Below the pieces are notes generated by a model. The model was not told the DNA's origin and did no database searches. It was given only the letters and a program-made list of their open reading frames with translations. Positions 36,053-45,635 of a DNA stretch of 64,000 bases are shown in pieces. A program made the translations under genes and the position numbers. Origin of the DNA: Acidimicrobiia bacterium (GTDB lineage: Bacteria; Actinomycetota; Acidimicrobiia; IMCC26256; PALSA-610); assembly GCA_036271555.1 (NCBI GenBank), contig DATBAK010000062.1, positions 42,830 to 106,829 on the forward strand. The letters are read 5' to 3'. How positions within the stretch are numbered: the first letter of the stretch is position 1; each line of letters opens with the position of its first letter.

Positions 36053-36213
36053 GCGGCTCCGACCTGCGGCGCTCGATCCGATGAGCTCCACATCATCCCT
36101 GCACCGACCGCGCCTCCGGCCTGCGCCCGACCGCTCATGCGGCTCCGACCCGCGGCGCTCGATCCGATGAGCTCCACATCATCCCTGCACTGACCGCGCC
36201 TCCGGCCTGCGCC
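36047..36213 (-). repeat. Tandem duplication (86-base period) upstream of murG
   Basis: Segments 36047-36127 and 36133-36213 are identical over 81 bases except for two mismatches, separated by 5 bases. Each ends on the minus strand with GGTCGGAGCCGCATGAGC, so the murG ribosome-binding site and start codon are present twice. The segment fills the whole gap between the ftsW stop and murG. Confidence 0.9.
36049..36138 (-). CDS. 29-residue ORF created by the duplication
   Basis: The upstream copy of the murG start region opens a 29-codon frame (MSGRAQAGGAVGAGMMWSSS and nine more residues). It ends in a TGA overlapping the true murG ATG as ATGA. With GGAG before its ATG it is likely translated and could couple ribosomes into murG. 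It is probably a by-product of the duplication rather than a functional peptide. Confidence 0.35.
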   Translation of the reverse strand: MSGRAQAGGAVGAGMMWSSSDRAPQVGAA

Positions 36214-37437
36214 TTACCGTTCAGAGCGCGCGTCGGCGACCCGATCGTCGCACCTCCGGGCCACGTTGACGAGCATGCCCGCCGCGATCATGAGGATCAC
36301 GAGCGACGATCCGCCGGCGGAGAGGAACGGCAGCGGCACGCCCGAGACCGGCAGCACCGATGTGACCATGCCGATGTTGAGCACCGCCGCGCCGACGACC
36401 CACGTCGTCACGCCGGCCGCGAGCAGCGCGCCGAAGCGGTCCGGGGCGCGCATCGCGATGCGGTAGCCGACGACGGCGAGCACGACGAACAGTCCGACGA
36501 TCATGAGCGTGCCGAAGAGGCCGAGCTCCTCCCCGATGATCGCGAAGATGAAGTCGGTCTGCGCGGCCGGAAGGAACTGCCACTTCGCCCGCCCGTTGCC
36601 GAGCCCGACGCCGGTGACGCCACCGCTGCCGAGCGCGATGAGCGACTGCGAGATCTGGTAGCCCTTGTTCGCGACGTCGTGCCACGGGTGCAGGAACGTG
36701 AGCATGCGATCGCGCCGGTACGGCTCGACGAGCGCGCCGATCGTGGTCACGACCGCGAGCCCGCCGAACACTTTCGCGAGCACCCGGCCGGGCACACCCG
36801 CGACGATCAACACCGACACGACGATGAAGCCGAGCTCGATGCTCGTCGCGAGATCGGGCTCCATCATCACGAGCATTGCGAACGCCGCGAGCACCGCGAC
36901 GATGGGGAGCACGGTCGAGCGCCAGTCGTCGATGCGGTCGGCGCGGCGAGTCAGCACGTCGGCCGTGAACACGAGCAGCACGATCTTTGCGACCTCGCTG
37001 GGCTGGAAACCGACGAAGCTGCCGATGCCGATCCAGCGGCGCGCGCCCTCGACCTCGATGCCGACGCCGGGCACGAGCACGGCCATGAGACCGGCGATGC
37101 CGAGGAACAGCAACGCGCGTGAGTGTCGTTGCCAGGCGTGGTAGTCGATGCGCGAGGCGATGAAGAACGCGACCGCGCCGATGCTCGCCCACGCGAACTG
37201 ACGCTCGAAGACGTACCACGCGGACCCGTAGTTCGTGAGCGCCTGCACCGACGACGCCGACAGGATCATCACCAGGCCGATGAGGTTCAGCGCGATCACG
37301 AGCGCGACGATCACCCACGACAGGGTCGTCGTCGGCGCGAACACGCGCGACCGCAGACCCTGGAGCACGTGGCCGCGCTCCCGGGCGGCGCGCGGTTCGG
37401 CGCGGCGCCACGGAATCGCGCCGTCGATGAACGCCAT
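36214..37437 (-). CDS. ftsW: SEDS glycosyltransferase FtsW
   Basis: Polytopic membrane peptidoglycan polymerase of the septum, 407 residues with about ten helices. Family motifs include ARRWIGIGSFVGFQPSEVAKI and GVGLGNGRAKWQFLPAAQTDFIFAIIGEELG, with the essential Asp in the latter region and VPLPFLSAGGSSLV near the end. It partners with FtsI. Its ATG shares one base with the murD stop (TGATG). Confidence 0.95.
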   Translation of the reverse strand: MAFIDGAIPWRRAEPRAARERGHVLQGLRSRVFAPTTTLSWVIVALVIALNLIGLVMILSASSVQALTNYGSAWYVFERQFAWASIGAVAFFIASRIDYHAWQRHSRALLFLGIAGLMAVLVPGVGIEVEGARRWIGIGSFVGFQPSEVAKIVLLVFTADVLTRRADRIDDWRSTVLPIVAVLAAFAMLVMMEPDLATSIELGFIVVSVLIVAGVPGRVLAKVFGGLAVVTTIGALVEPYRRDRMLTFLHPWHDVANKGYQISQSLIALGSGGVTGVGLGNGRAKWQFLPAAQTDFIFAIIGEELGLFGTLMIVGLFVVLAVVGYRIAMRAPDRFGALLAAGVTTWVVGAAVLNIGMVTSVLPVSGVPLPFLSAGGSSLVILMIAAGMLVNVARRCDDRVADARSER

Positions 37438-38810
37438 CAGCGAGTCTCCCCGGAGTTGTCGACCTCATCGAGCTCTTGGATCAACGCCGCGACCTCGGCG
37501 GCGAAGTCGTCGCCGCGCGCCTCGTAGCCGCCCTCGTACCAGTCCCACGACGCGCAGGCCGGCGAGAGCAATACGACGTCACCGGCTTCGGCGTACGCGG
37601 CACCTGCGTGCACGACCGCGCGCATCGAGTCCGCGCGCACCACCGGGCGCTTCCCCGCGAACGCGTGCTCGACCTCGGGCGCGGCCTCGCCGAACGCGAC
37701 GACCGCGCGGATGCGGTCGACGTCGCGCGCGAGCACGTCGAGATCGATCGCCTTGTTGCGTCCACCCGCGAGGAGCACGACCGAATCGAAGCCCGCGATC
37801 GCGCTCGCGGCGGCGTGCGGGTTCGTCGCCTTCGAGTCGTCGTAGAACTGCACGCCTCTAGCTTCGCCTACCAGCGCGACTCGGTGGGGGAGGGTCCGAT
37901 ACCTCGCGAGCGCGCCACGCACTCCCTCACGCGTCGCGCCCACCGCGAGTGCAGCGGTCGCGGCAGCGAGTGAGTTCGAGAGGTCGTGCGGTAGCGCGCG
38001 TGGGAGCGACGCGACGTCGGCCAGCGGCGCGCCGTCGGCGTCGACGAGCACACCGTCGATGACGCGCGCCGCGCCCGCGCGCGCCGGATCGAGGGTCACG
38101 GCGATCGTGCGCGCCGATGCGGTCGCGGCGAGCGCGGACGCGACCGGGTCGTCGCCGTCGTACACGAGGAGATCGTCGGCGGTCTGGTTCGCGAAGACCT
38201 TCGCCTTGGCGGCTTCGTACGCGGCGAACGAGCCGTGCCAGTCGAGATGGTCGTCGGCGATCGCGAGCAAGACTGCGACACGCGGGTGGAAGCGCTCGGT
38301 GAACTCGAGCTGGAACGACGAGACCTCGGCGACCACGACGTCGGTTCCGCATTCCGGTCGCGCGCCCGCGTAACGAACGAGCGGCGTCCCGATGTTGCCC
38401 GCCGCGATCGCGCGCACACTCGACGCGTCGAGCATCGCTGCGACGAGCGACGTCACGGTCGTCTTGCCGTTCGTGCCCGTGACCGCGACGATCGGCGCGG
38501 CGATGCGCTCGGCCGCGAGCTCGATCTCGCTGCGAATCGGCACCCCCGCGGCGGTCGCCGCGAGGAGCGCAGGGTGATCGGGATGCACGCCCGGGCTCGG
38601 CACGACGAGCTCGAAGCGCGCGACGAGGTCGCGCCATCCTTCGGCGGGCGCGCCTTCGAGCACGGTCGCGCCGGTCGCACGCGCACGCGCCTCGTGCTCG
38701 GAACCGGTCGGGTGTTCCTCGACGATCGTGACGTCGGCGCCCTCGCGGCGCAGCACGGTCGCGGTCTCCTCCCCCGTCTTCGCGAGCCCGAGGACGAGCA
38801 CCGGGCTCAT
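37437..38810 (-). CDS. murD: UDP-N-acetylmuramoylalanine-D-glutamate ligase
   Basis: Mur ligase adding D-glutamate to UDP-MurNAc-L-Ala; 457 residues, cytosolic. The N-terminal LVLGLAKTGEETATVLRREG binds the UDP part, VAVTGTNGKTTVTSLVAAML is the ATP loop, VAEVSSFQLEF and DDHLDWHGSF are the central motifs, and YDDSKATNPHAAASAI opens the C-domain. The ATG overlaps the mraY stop as ATGA. Confidence 0.96.
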   Translation of the reverse strand: MSPVLVLGLAKTGEETATVLRREGADVTIVEEHPTGSEHEARARATGATVLEGAPAEGWRDLVARFELVVPSPGVHPDHPALLAATAAGVPIRSEIELAAERIAAPIVAVTGTNGKTTVTSLVAAMLDASSVRAIAAGNIGTPLVRYAGARPECGTDVVVAEVSSFQLEFTERFHPRVAVLLAIADDHLDWHGSFAAYEAAKAKVFANQTADDLLVYDGDDPVASALAATASARTIAVTLDPARAGAARVIDGVLVDADGAPLADVASLPRALPHDLSNSLAAATAALAVGATREGVRGALARYRTLPHRVALVGEARGVQFYDDSKATNPHAAASAIAGFDSVVLLAGGRNKAIDLDVLARDVDRIRAVVAFGEAAPEVEHAFAGKRPVVRADSMRAVVHAGAAYAEAGDVVLLSPACASWDWYEGGYEARGDDFAAEVAALIQELDEVDNSGETR

Positions 38811-39856
38811 TCGTGCACTCCGGGGAGCCGGAGGAAGTCGGCGTAGAAGAGGCCGAGGCCGACGGCCGCGCACAAGCCCGCGAAGAGCCAGAAGCGCACC
38901 GTCACCGTGATCTCCTGCCACCCGCCGACTTCGAAGTGGTGATGGATCGGCGACATGCGCAGCACGCGCCGACCGAAGCCGCGGAACGAGATGACCTGCG
39001 CGATCACCGACAGCGTCTCGACCATGTAGAGGCCGCCGAGGATCGGCAGCAGCAGTTGCGTGCGGGTGAGCAGCGCGAGGCCCGACACGGCGGCGCCGAT
39101 CGCCATCGATCCGGTATCGCCCATGATGATCTGCGCGGGCGCGGCGTTCCACCACAGGAAGCCCGCGCACCCACCGAGCATCGCGGCGGAGATCGTCGCC
39201 ATGTCGAGCGCCTGCGCGCCGGGCACCTGGTAGATCGCCAGGTGCCGGAATTGCCAGAAGGCGATGATCGTGTACACCGCGAACACGAACATCGACGCCC
39301 CGGCGCACAGGCCGTCGAGCCCGTCGGTGAGGTTCACGCCGTTCGCGGTGCCGATGATCACGAGGACGGCCCACAGGAACCACACCGGCGAACCGAGGTT
39401 GTAGTGCAGGTCGCGCGTGAACGACAGGTGCGTCGACGCGTGCACCCAGTGCAGGCACAGAACCGCGAAGCCGCTGGCGACGAAGATCTGACCGACGAGC
39501 TTCCCGCGCTTGCGCAGGCCGAGGTTCCGCTGCTTGCGGATGCCGAGGTAGTCGTCGATGAACCCGACCGCGCCGAGCCCGACGATCAGCAGCAGCAGCG
39601 TGATGCCCGAACGCGAGTACTTGATGCTCGTGCTGCGGTGGAGGTGCGCGGCGAAGTAGCCGATGACGCAGCCGCCGACGATCGTGAACCCGCCCATGCT
39701 CGGCGTGCCCGTCTTGTTGATGTGCGGATGCGGGATCGGTCCGTCGTCGCGGATCTGCTGGCCGATGTGGCGCGCCCGCAGGTAGCGGATGAGCGCCGGC
39801 GTCGTGGTGACCGCGAAGACGAAGGACGCGGCGACGGCGAGGAACAGCGCGATCAC
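38807..39856 (-). CDS. mraY: Phospho-MurNAc-pentapeptide translocase MraY
   Basis: Membrane enzyme that attaches phospho-MurNAc-pentapeptide to undecaprenyl phosphate, making lipid I; 349 residues, ten helices. GTPSMGGF, GFIDDYLGI (catalytic Asp pair), NGVNLTDGLDGL, MGDTGSMAIGA and the late SPIHHHFE are all conserved. The GTG at 39856 gives the GTGA overlap with murF that the cluster favours; a GTG at 39865 would add three residues. Confidence 0.96.
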   Translation of the reverse strand: MIALFLAVAASFVFAVTTTPALIRYLRARHIGQQIRDDGPIPHPHINKTGTPSMGGFTIVGGCVIGYFAAHLHRSTSIKYSRSGITLLLLIVGLGAVGFIDDYLGIRKQRNLGLRKRGKLVGQIFVASGFAVLCLHWVHASTHLSFTRDLHYNLGSPVWFLWAVLVIIGTANGVNLTDGLDGLCAGASMFVFAVYTIIAFWQFRHLAIYQVPGAQALDMATISAAMLGGCAGFLWWNAAPAQIIMGDTGSMAIGAAVSGLALLTRTQLLLPILGGLYMVETLSVIAQVISFRGFGRRVLRMSPIHHHFEVGGWQEITVTVRFWLFAGLCAAVGLGLFYADFLRLPGVHE

Positions 39857-41256
39857 GTGCGACACCCATCGCGCTCGAGGAGCAGGCCGTCGGCGACGCG
39901 CTCGAGGCCGACCGCGCGACTGGCCTTGACCAGAACGACGTCGCCGCGCTGCAACTTCGGCTCGACCACGTCGAGCGCGTCGAGCGCGCCGGCGGCGTCG
40001 GCGACCGCGACGCGGGTCTCGACGCCGTTCGCGGCCTCGACGATGAGCGCGCCACCCTCCCCCACCCCGACGAGCACGTCGACGCCGACCCGCTCCGCGA
40101 GCGCACCGACCTCGACGTGCGCGGCGTCGGACTCGCGGCCGAGCTCGCGCATGTCGCCGAGCACCGCGATGCGGCGACCGGTCGCGGGCAACGCCGCGAG
40201 CGCCCGCAGCGCCGCGGCCATCGACGTCGGATTGGCGTTGTAGACGTCGTTCAGCACGACGACGCCGTCGGCGCGTCGTTCGAGGTCGAGCCGCCACCGC
40301 GAGCCCGTGGCCGCCGCGAGTCCCGCCGCGATGCTGTCGGGCGCGAGCCCGAGGCTGCCCGCGACCGCGATCGCGTACAACGCGTTGATCGCCTGGTGCT
40401 CGCCGCGCACCGCCAGTCGCGTCTCGACCTCGCCCCACGGCGTGCGCGCGACGAGCGCGGCGCGCAGCTGATCGTCGAGCGCACACTCGGTGAGCCGCAC
40501 GTCGGCGTCGCCGCTGCGGCCGCAGCGGAGGACGCTCGCGGCAGTGCGTGCGACGAGCTGCTCGGTGATCGGGTCGTCGGCATCGACGACCGCAACGCCC
40601 GACGCGGGCAGCGCCTCGAGCAGCTCGCCCTTCACGGCGATCACACCGTCGCGCCCACCCAGGTGCTCGGTGTGCGCCATGCCGATGTTCGTCACGACCC
40701 CAATGCGCGGCTGTGCGATCGCGCAGAGCTCGGCGATGTTGCCGATGAAACGCGCACCCATCTCGGTGACGAGCACCTCGGTGCGCTCGTCGGCGCCGAG
40801 CACCGTCAGCGGCAATCCGATCTCGTTGTTGAACGACTCGGGGTTCGCGTGCACGACGCGACCCGCGGCGACGGCCGCGGCGGTGAGGTCCTTTGTCGAC
40901 GTCTTGCCCGTCGATCCGGTGATACCGACCACCTCGAGCCCGGCGAGTCGGGTCCGAACCGCGCTCGCGAGCGCTATCAGCGCGCGTCCGGGGTCGGCGA
41001 CCTGCACCAACACGCGGTCACCCGCGTGCACGAATCCGTTCGGGACCTCGTGCACGATCGCGGCGACCGCACCGGCGGCGAACGCAGCGTCGACGAAGTC
41101 GTGACCGTCGCGATGATCGCGCAACGCGACGAAGCAGGTGCCGCCGGACGGCACGGAACGCGAGTCGTTCGTGAACGCATTGATCACGGCGTCGGGGGAA
41201 CCCGCGACGACCTCGCCCCCGGCCGCGCGCGCGACCTCGCCTGCGGTCAGGCGCAT
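39853..41256 (-). CDS. murF: UDP-MurNAc-tripeptide D-Ala-D-Ala ligase
   Basis: Adds the D-Ala-D-Ala dipeptide to complete the UDP-MurNAc-pentapeptide; 467 residues. LTAGEVARAAGGE opens the N-domain, FVALRDHRDGHDFVDAAFAAGA is the substrate loop, VVGITGSTGKTSTKDL is the ATP loop, and VVLNDVYNANPTSMAAALRAL is the C-domain signature. Its ATG overlaps the murE end by 10 bases. Confidence 0.96.
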   Translation of the reverse strand: MRLTAGEVARAAGGEVVAGSPDAVINAFTNDSRSVPSGGTCFVALRDHRDGHDFVDAAFAAGAVAAIVHEVPNGFVHAGDRVLVQVADPGRALIALASAVRTRLAGLEVVGITGSTGKTSTKDLTAAAVAAGRVVHANPESFNNEIGLPLTVLGADERTEVLVTEMGARFIGNIAELCAIAQPRIGVVTNIGMAHTEHLGGRDGVIAVKGELLEALPASGVAVVDADDPITEQLVARTAASVLRCGRSGDADVRLTECALDDQLRAALVARTPWGEVETRLAVRGEHQAINALYAIAVAGSLGLAPDSIAAGLAAATGSRWRLDLERRADGVVVLNDVYNANPTSMAAALRALAALPATGRRIAVLGDMRELGRESDAAHVEVGALAERVGVDVLVGVGEGGALIVEAANGVETRVAVADAAGALDALDVVEPKLQRGDVVLVKASRAVGLERVADGLLLERDGCRT

Positions 41257-42809
41257 CGCAGCGCCTCCAGCTCCTCGCGCGCGACCACGCGGTCGTCGAA
41301 GGGCAGCGTCTTGCCGTTCGCGGTCTGACCCTGCTCGTGACCCTTGCCCGCGATCAGCACGACGTCGCCGGGTTGCGCGACGAGGAGCGCGTCCCGAATC
41401 GCGGTGCGGCGGTCGAGCTCCACGACGAGGCGATCGTCGTCGTCGCCCACACCCGCGATCACGTCCTCCGCGATCGCGGCCGCGCGCTCGGAGCGCGGGT
41501 TGTCGGAGGTGAGGACCGCGACGTCGGCCACGCGCGTCGCCGCACCCATCTGCGGGCGCTTCTCGCGATCACGGTCGCCGCCGCAGCCGAAGACGACGAT
41601 GACGCGTCCCGACTCGCCCGCGATCGCGCGTGACGCGGCGAGCGCCTGGCGCAGCGCCTCGGGCGTGTGCGCGTAGTCGACGATGACCTCGACTCCGCGG
41701 TCGTTGTCGACCCGCTCCATGCGGCCGGGAACGACGATCGGGCGCGAAAGGCCCGCCGTCACCGTCTCCATGGAATCGCCGCGCAGCAGCGCGGTCGTGG
41801 CGGCCGCCAGCGCGTTCTCGACGTTGAACCGGCCCGGTAGTGCGATCTCGACCGGCGCCGAGCTCGCGTCCCGATGGTCGTGCAGCACGAAGCGTGAACC
41901 GCGCGCGCCGAGCTCGACCGCGCGCGCCTCGACATCGGCCGCCGGGGCCTCGCGGTCGGCGTCGTCGGCGTCGTCGGCGAGCACGAACGTGATCACCACG
42001 AGCCCGCGCTCGCGCGCACCGGCGGCGAGCTCGCGCCCGACCGGCGTGGCGACGTTGATCGCGGCGCGGTCGGTGAACGCTCGCGCGAAGAGCCGCGCCT
42101 TGGCAGCGAGGTACGCGTCGAGCGTGCCGTGGTAGTCGAGATGATCCTGCGAGAGGTTCGTGAAGCACGTCGCCGCGAAGCGCGTCCCGTCGACGCGGTA
42201 TTGGTCGAGCGCGTGCGACGACACCTCCATCGCGACCGTGTCGACCTCGGCCGCGCGCATGCGCGCGAACAACGCCTGCAGCTCGGTCGCCTCGGGTGTC
42301 GTATGCCGCAGGCCTTCGTGCACGTCGCCGTAGCGCGTCTCGACGGTTCCGATCACGCCCGCGCGCTTCCCCGCCGCGACTGCGATCGCTTCGAGGAAGT
42401 AGCACGTCGTCGTCTTGCCGTTCGTGCCGGTCACGCCGAGGACCGTGAGCGCACGCGAAGGGTCGCCCGAGAAGCGCGCCGCGATCGGACCGATCGCACG
42501 CCGCACCGACGGCACGCGCACCTGCGTACCGTCGACGTCGACGAAGCGCTCGACGAGGAACGCCGACGCGCCGCCCGCGCGCGCGGCCGCGACGTACTCG
42601 TGGCCGTCGGTCGTACCGCCCGGGATGCAACAGAACAGCGCATCCCGTGCGACCTCGCGACTGTCGTGCGTGATGGAGCAGACCTCGACGTCCGGGTCGC
42701 CCCGGATCTCGAACCCGTCGCCGCTTCCCGCCGCGGCGCCCTCCGGCGCGGGGTCGTCGAGTCCGGTCGTTCCGAGGGAGCCGCCGCCGAGGAGGTCGTG
42801 CAGCAGCAC
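41247..42809 (-). CDS. murE: UDP-MurNAc-dipeptide: meso-diaminopimelate ligase
   Basis: Adds the third stem residue to UDP-MurNAc-L-Ala-D-Glu; 520 residues. VTGTNGKTTTCYFLEAIA is the ATP loop, AMEVSSHALDQYRVDG and NLSQDHLDYHGT are the central motifs. TSDNPRSE contains the DNPR motif that marks meso-diaminopimelate specificity, so the wall should be A1gamma-type. The GTG start has a perfect AGGAGG 5 bases upstream that overlaps the ftsI stop (TAGGAGG). Confidence 0.95.
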   Translation of the reverse strand: MLLHDLLGGGSLGTTGLDDPAPEGAAAGSGDGFEIRGDPDVEVCSITHDSREVARDALFCCIPGGTTDGHEYVAAARAGGASAFLVERFVDVDGTQVRVPSVRRAIGPIAARFSGDPSRALTVLGVTGTNGKTTTCYFLEAIAVAAGKRAGVIGTVETRYGDVHEGLRHTTPEATELQALFARMRAAEVDTVAMEVSSHALDQYRVDGTRFAATCFTNLSQDHLDYHGTLDAYLAAKARLFARAFTDRAAINVATPVGRELAAGARERGLVVITFVLADDADDADREAPAADVEARAVELGARGSRFVLHDHRDASSAPVEIALPGRFNVENALAAATTALLRGDSMETVTAGLSRPIVVPGRMERVDNDRGVEVIVDYAHTPEALRQALAASRAIAGESGRVIVVFGCGGDRDREKRPQMGAATRVADVAVLTSDNPRSERAAAIAEDVIAGVGDDDDRLVVELDRRTAIRDALLVAQPGDVVLIAGKGHEQGQTANGKTLPFDDRVVAREELEALRCA

Positions 42810-42817
42810 GGGCCCTC

Positions 42818-45055
42818 CTAGCCGTTCGGTGCCGTCGTCGGCACTGTATCGGTCGGCGGTGGCCGGCCCGGCGTCGTCGTGCTGGTCGATGTGGGACTCG
42901 TGGTGCTCGTGCCCGACGTCGTGGTGCTCGTCGGTGTCTGCGCGCTGTGCGCCTTCGCCTTCTTCTTGTGCTGGTTCGGATGCGCGCGGTTGTACGCGTC
43001 CTGCGCGGCTTGCAGCGCGGCGGCGCGGTCCGCGGCGCGCTCGCCGTCGAGCATCGAGGCGAGCTGGTGACCGTGCGGCACGAGACACGACGTGCGCTGC
43101 GAGATCGCGCTCTGGTTCGCGACGACCCACTGCGGCGGGTTGGTCGCCGGCGCGGGCGGCACGACGCGTTGGCTGCGCAACGCGGCCGCCATGACCTCCG
43201 AGAACACCGGCGCCGACGCGCGCCCGCCGTACACGTCGTCAGGACTGTTGAGCACGACGATCGCCGCGACGCGCGGCGCTTCCGCAGGCGCGTAGCCGAC
43301 GAACGACGCCATGTGCTGACTCGACGAGTAACCGCCCGACACGGGGATGCGCGACGTTCCCGTCTTGCCCGCGACGTCGAAGCCGGTCACCGCCGCGCAC
43401 GCGCCGGTGCCCTGGTACACGACGCCTTCGAGCATCTGCGTGACGCGCGACGCGGTCGCCTGCGACACGACGCGCCGCCCCGAAGCGCGCGGGAGATCGA
43501 CGCGCTTGCCGTTCGGCTCGATCGTCGCGTCGACGAGTCGCGGCGGCACGCTCATCCCACCGTTCGCGAGGGTCGCGTACACGTCGAGCATCTGCAGCGG
43601 TGTGACCGCGAGGCCGTAGCCGATCGGCACGGAGCCCATGCCGGTGTCGTGGTACTCCGAGACCGGCAGCATGAGACCGGCCGACTGACCGGGGAACTTC
43701 GCGGCCGTGAAGCTGCCGAGCCCGAAGCGGCGCAACGCCTGATCGAGCTTCGCCGGTCCGAGTCGCGCGGCGATCTGGATCGCGCCGACGTTCGACGACT
43801 GCGTGAGGATCTGCCCCGCGTCGAGGTCCTCGACGGCGTGCGTCTCGTCGTCGGCGAACACCTGCCCGCCCATCACGACCTGATCCGGCACCGAGAACTC
43901 GGTCGACGGTGTGATGAGACGGTCCTCCAGCGCGGTCGCGACCGTGATCGCCTTGTTCGTCGAACCGGGTTCGAGCACGTCGGTCATCGCGCGGTTGTGC
44001 TCCAACGGACCTGACGGCACTGCGCCGATGTGCTCACCGTCGACGGTCGCCATCGCGAGCACGTCGCCGGTGTGCGTGTCGATCACGACCGCGGTGCCGC
44101 TCGCCGCGTGCTGCGACGCGACCTGGTCGACCAGCGACGTCTGCACTTGGTACTGGAGGCTGTCGTCGATCGTGAGGACGAGGTCGCTCCCGCGGCGCGC
44201 GGGATCGCTCTTGCGCGTCGTGCGGGGGATCTCGTGCCCGGCCTGGTCGACCTCGACCGTGAGCGCGCCCGAGTGCCCGCGCAGGTCGTCGTCGTACTCC
44301 GATTCCAGGCCCGAGAGGCCGGTCTGGTCGGTGCCGACCGTGCCGATCAACGGCGCCGCGAGCAATCCCGACGGGTACACGCGGCGCGACTCGGGCGTGA
44401 AGCCGACGCCCGCGAGCCCGTCCTTCTTCACGATCGCGCGCGCCCGGCGCGACACCGGGTCGTTGACCGTGCGCGCGATCTCGACGTAGCGGCTGCCCGA
44501 ACGCTTGCCGTCGAGCAGCTTGCGGTACAGGTCCGACTCGGACACGCGAACCGCGGGCGCGAGCTTCGCCGCGTACAGACCGGGATCGCTCACGAACTTC
44601 GGATCCGCGTACACGGTGTCGCGCGTGACGGAGATCGCGAGGTCGCTGCCGTTGCGATCGAAGATGCTGCCGCGCTCGCCGGAGATCGGGATCGTGCGCA
44701 GCCGCTGCGCGATCGCCATCGCGCGCAGACGCGGCGCGGAGAGCGTCTGGATCTGCACGAGACGAACACTGATCCCGCCGAAGGCGAGCAAGGCGACGAC
44801 GAGCAGCACGCGCACGCGCGACCGCGTGCGCCGTTCCAGCGCGCGCTTCGACAGCCGTTTCCGAGCGCGCTGCGCGATCGGCTTCAGCGGTGCCAGCGCG
44901 CGCACGGCCGTGAGGTGACGCGCGCTCGTCGGGCGTGCGGTCGTGGCGGCGGGACGGGCGTGACGCCGGCTCGCAGGATCGGGGCGCCGACCCGGCTCGG
45001 GACGACGGGGACGCGGGCCGCGCGGCCCCTTGCCGTTAGGGCTGGAGGTTGGCAA
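42818..45055 (-). CDS. ftsI: Septal penicillin-binding protein FtsI (PBP3)
   Basis: Class B transpeptidase of the septum, 745 residues. A very basic, Pro/Arg-rich cytoplasmic tail (1-80) precedes one membrane helix (83-100). The dimerisation domain and transpeptidase domain follow with S365-T-N-K, S420-S-N and K564-T-G. The C-terminus ends in a KKKAKAH segment and a Thr/Ser-rich tail (TSTTTSGTSTTSPTSTSTTT) with no PASTA domains. The start is TTG at 45055, overlapping ftsL by 20 bases; a later GTG in the basic tail is possible. Confidence 0.93.
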   Translation of the reverse strand: MPTSSPNGKGPRGPRPRRPEPGRRPDPASRRHARPAATTARPTSARHLTAVRALAPLKPIAQRARKRLSKRALERRTRSRVRVLLVVALLAFGGISVRLVQIQTLSAPRLRAMAIAQRLRTIPISGERGSIFDRNGSDLAISVTRDTVYADPKFVSDPGLYAAKLAPAVRVSESDLYRKLLDGKRSGSRYVEIARTVNDPVSRRARAIVKKDGLAGVGFTPESRRVYPSGLLAAPLIGTVGTDQTGLSGLESEYDDDLRGHSGALTVEVDQAGHEIPRTTRKSDPARRGSDLVLTIDDSLQYQVQTSLVDQVASQHAASGTAVVIDTHTGDVLAMATVDGEHIGAVPSGPLEHNRAMTDVLEPGSTNKAITVATALEDRLITPSTEFSVPDQVVMGGQVFADDETHAVEDLDAGQILTQSSNVGAIQIAARLGPAKLDQALRRFGLGSFTAAKFPGQSAGLMLPVSEYHDTGMGSVPIGYGLAVTPLQMLDVYATLANGGMSVPPRLVDATIEPNGKRVDLPRASGRRVVSQATASRVTQMLEGVVYQGTGACAAVTGFDVAGKTGTSRIPVSGGYSSSQHMASFVGYAPAEAPRVAAIVVLNSPDDVYGGRASAPVFSEVMAAALRSQRVVPPAPATNPPQWVVANQSAISQRTSCLVPHGHQLASMLDGERAADRAAALQAAQDAYNRAHPNQHKKKAKAHSAQTPTSTTTSGTSTTSPTSTSTTTPGRPPPTDTVPTTAPNG

Positions 45056-45635
45056 GGCTGCCGTCCGCGTTGTCGTGGATCTGGGAGAGACCGGTCTCCC
45101 CGGACTTGTCCCTGGGCGGCTGCGGGATCGGGACGGTCAGATCGGAGCTGGAGGTCGCGACGAGCCCGGCGCGCTCGGCCTCGCCGACGATGTTCTGCGG
45201 CGCCGAGCGCTCCGCGACCTGCTTGCGCAGGTCGTAGTAGCGGTGCTGCTCGGTCTGGAGATGGTCCTGGAGCTTCTGCAACTGGATCTGGTGCTGCGCG
45301 AGCTCGACGTTGAAGCCGACGACCGCGAACAACGTCGTCGAGATCGCGACTGCGGCGCCCGCGGCCGCGATGCGAACCCGGCGGCGGCGACCGACGAGAT
45401 CGGGCGCGACGCGGAGATGCCGCTGCGGCTTGGCCTCCGGCTCGAGCTGCGGCCGCTCGACGGTTTCGGCGTCGACGAGCTCGGCTTCCACGACGTCGGG
45501 ATCGAGCGCGAGCGCGTCGACGACGATCGCTTCGACCACTTGCCGCGCGTCGAGGCCGGCGCCGTCGTCGACGTCGATCACCTCGGCTTCGACGACGTCG
45601 ATGTCGTCGTAGGCAGCAGACTCGACGACGGTCAT
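45036..45635 (-). CDS. ftsL: FtsL-like septum initiator protein
   Basis: Bitopic divisome protein, 199 residues. A long acidic cytoplasmic region (1-75) rich in DVVEAEVIDVDD-type repeats is followed by a basic stretch and one transmembrane helix (about 93-112). A short extracytoplasmic coiled-coil follows (IQLQKLQDHLQTEQHRYYDL), with QVAERSAPQNIVGEAERAGLV resembling the FtsL/DivIC end. Identity rests on topology and position between rsmH and ftsI. Its ATG overlaps the rsmH stop as ATGA. Confidence 0.85.
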   Translation of the reverse strand: MTVVESAAYDDIDVVEAEVIDVDDGAGLDARQVVEAIVVDALALDPDVVEAELVDAETVERPQLEPEAKPQRHLRVAPDLVGRRRRVRIAAAGAAVAISTTLFAVVGFNVELAQHQIQLQKLQDHLQTEQHRYYDLRKQVAERSAPQNIVGEAERAGLVATSSSDLTVPIPQPPRDKSGETGLSQIHDNADGSLANLQP

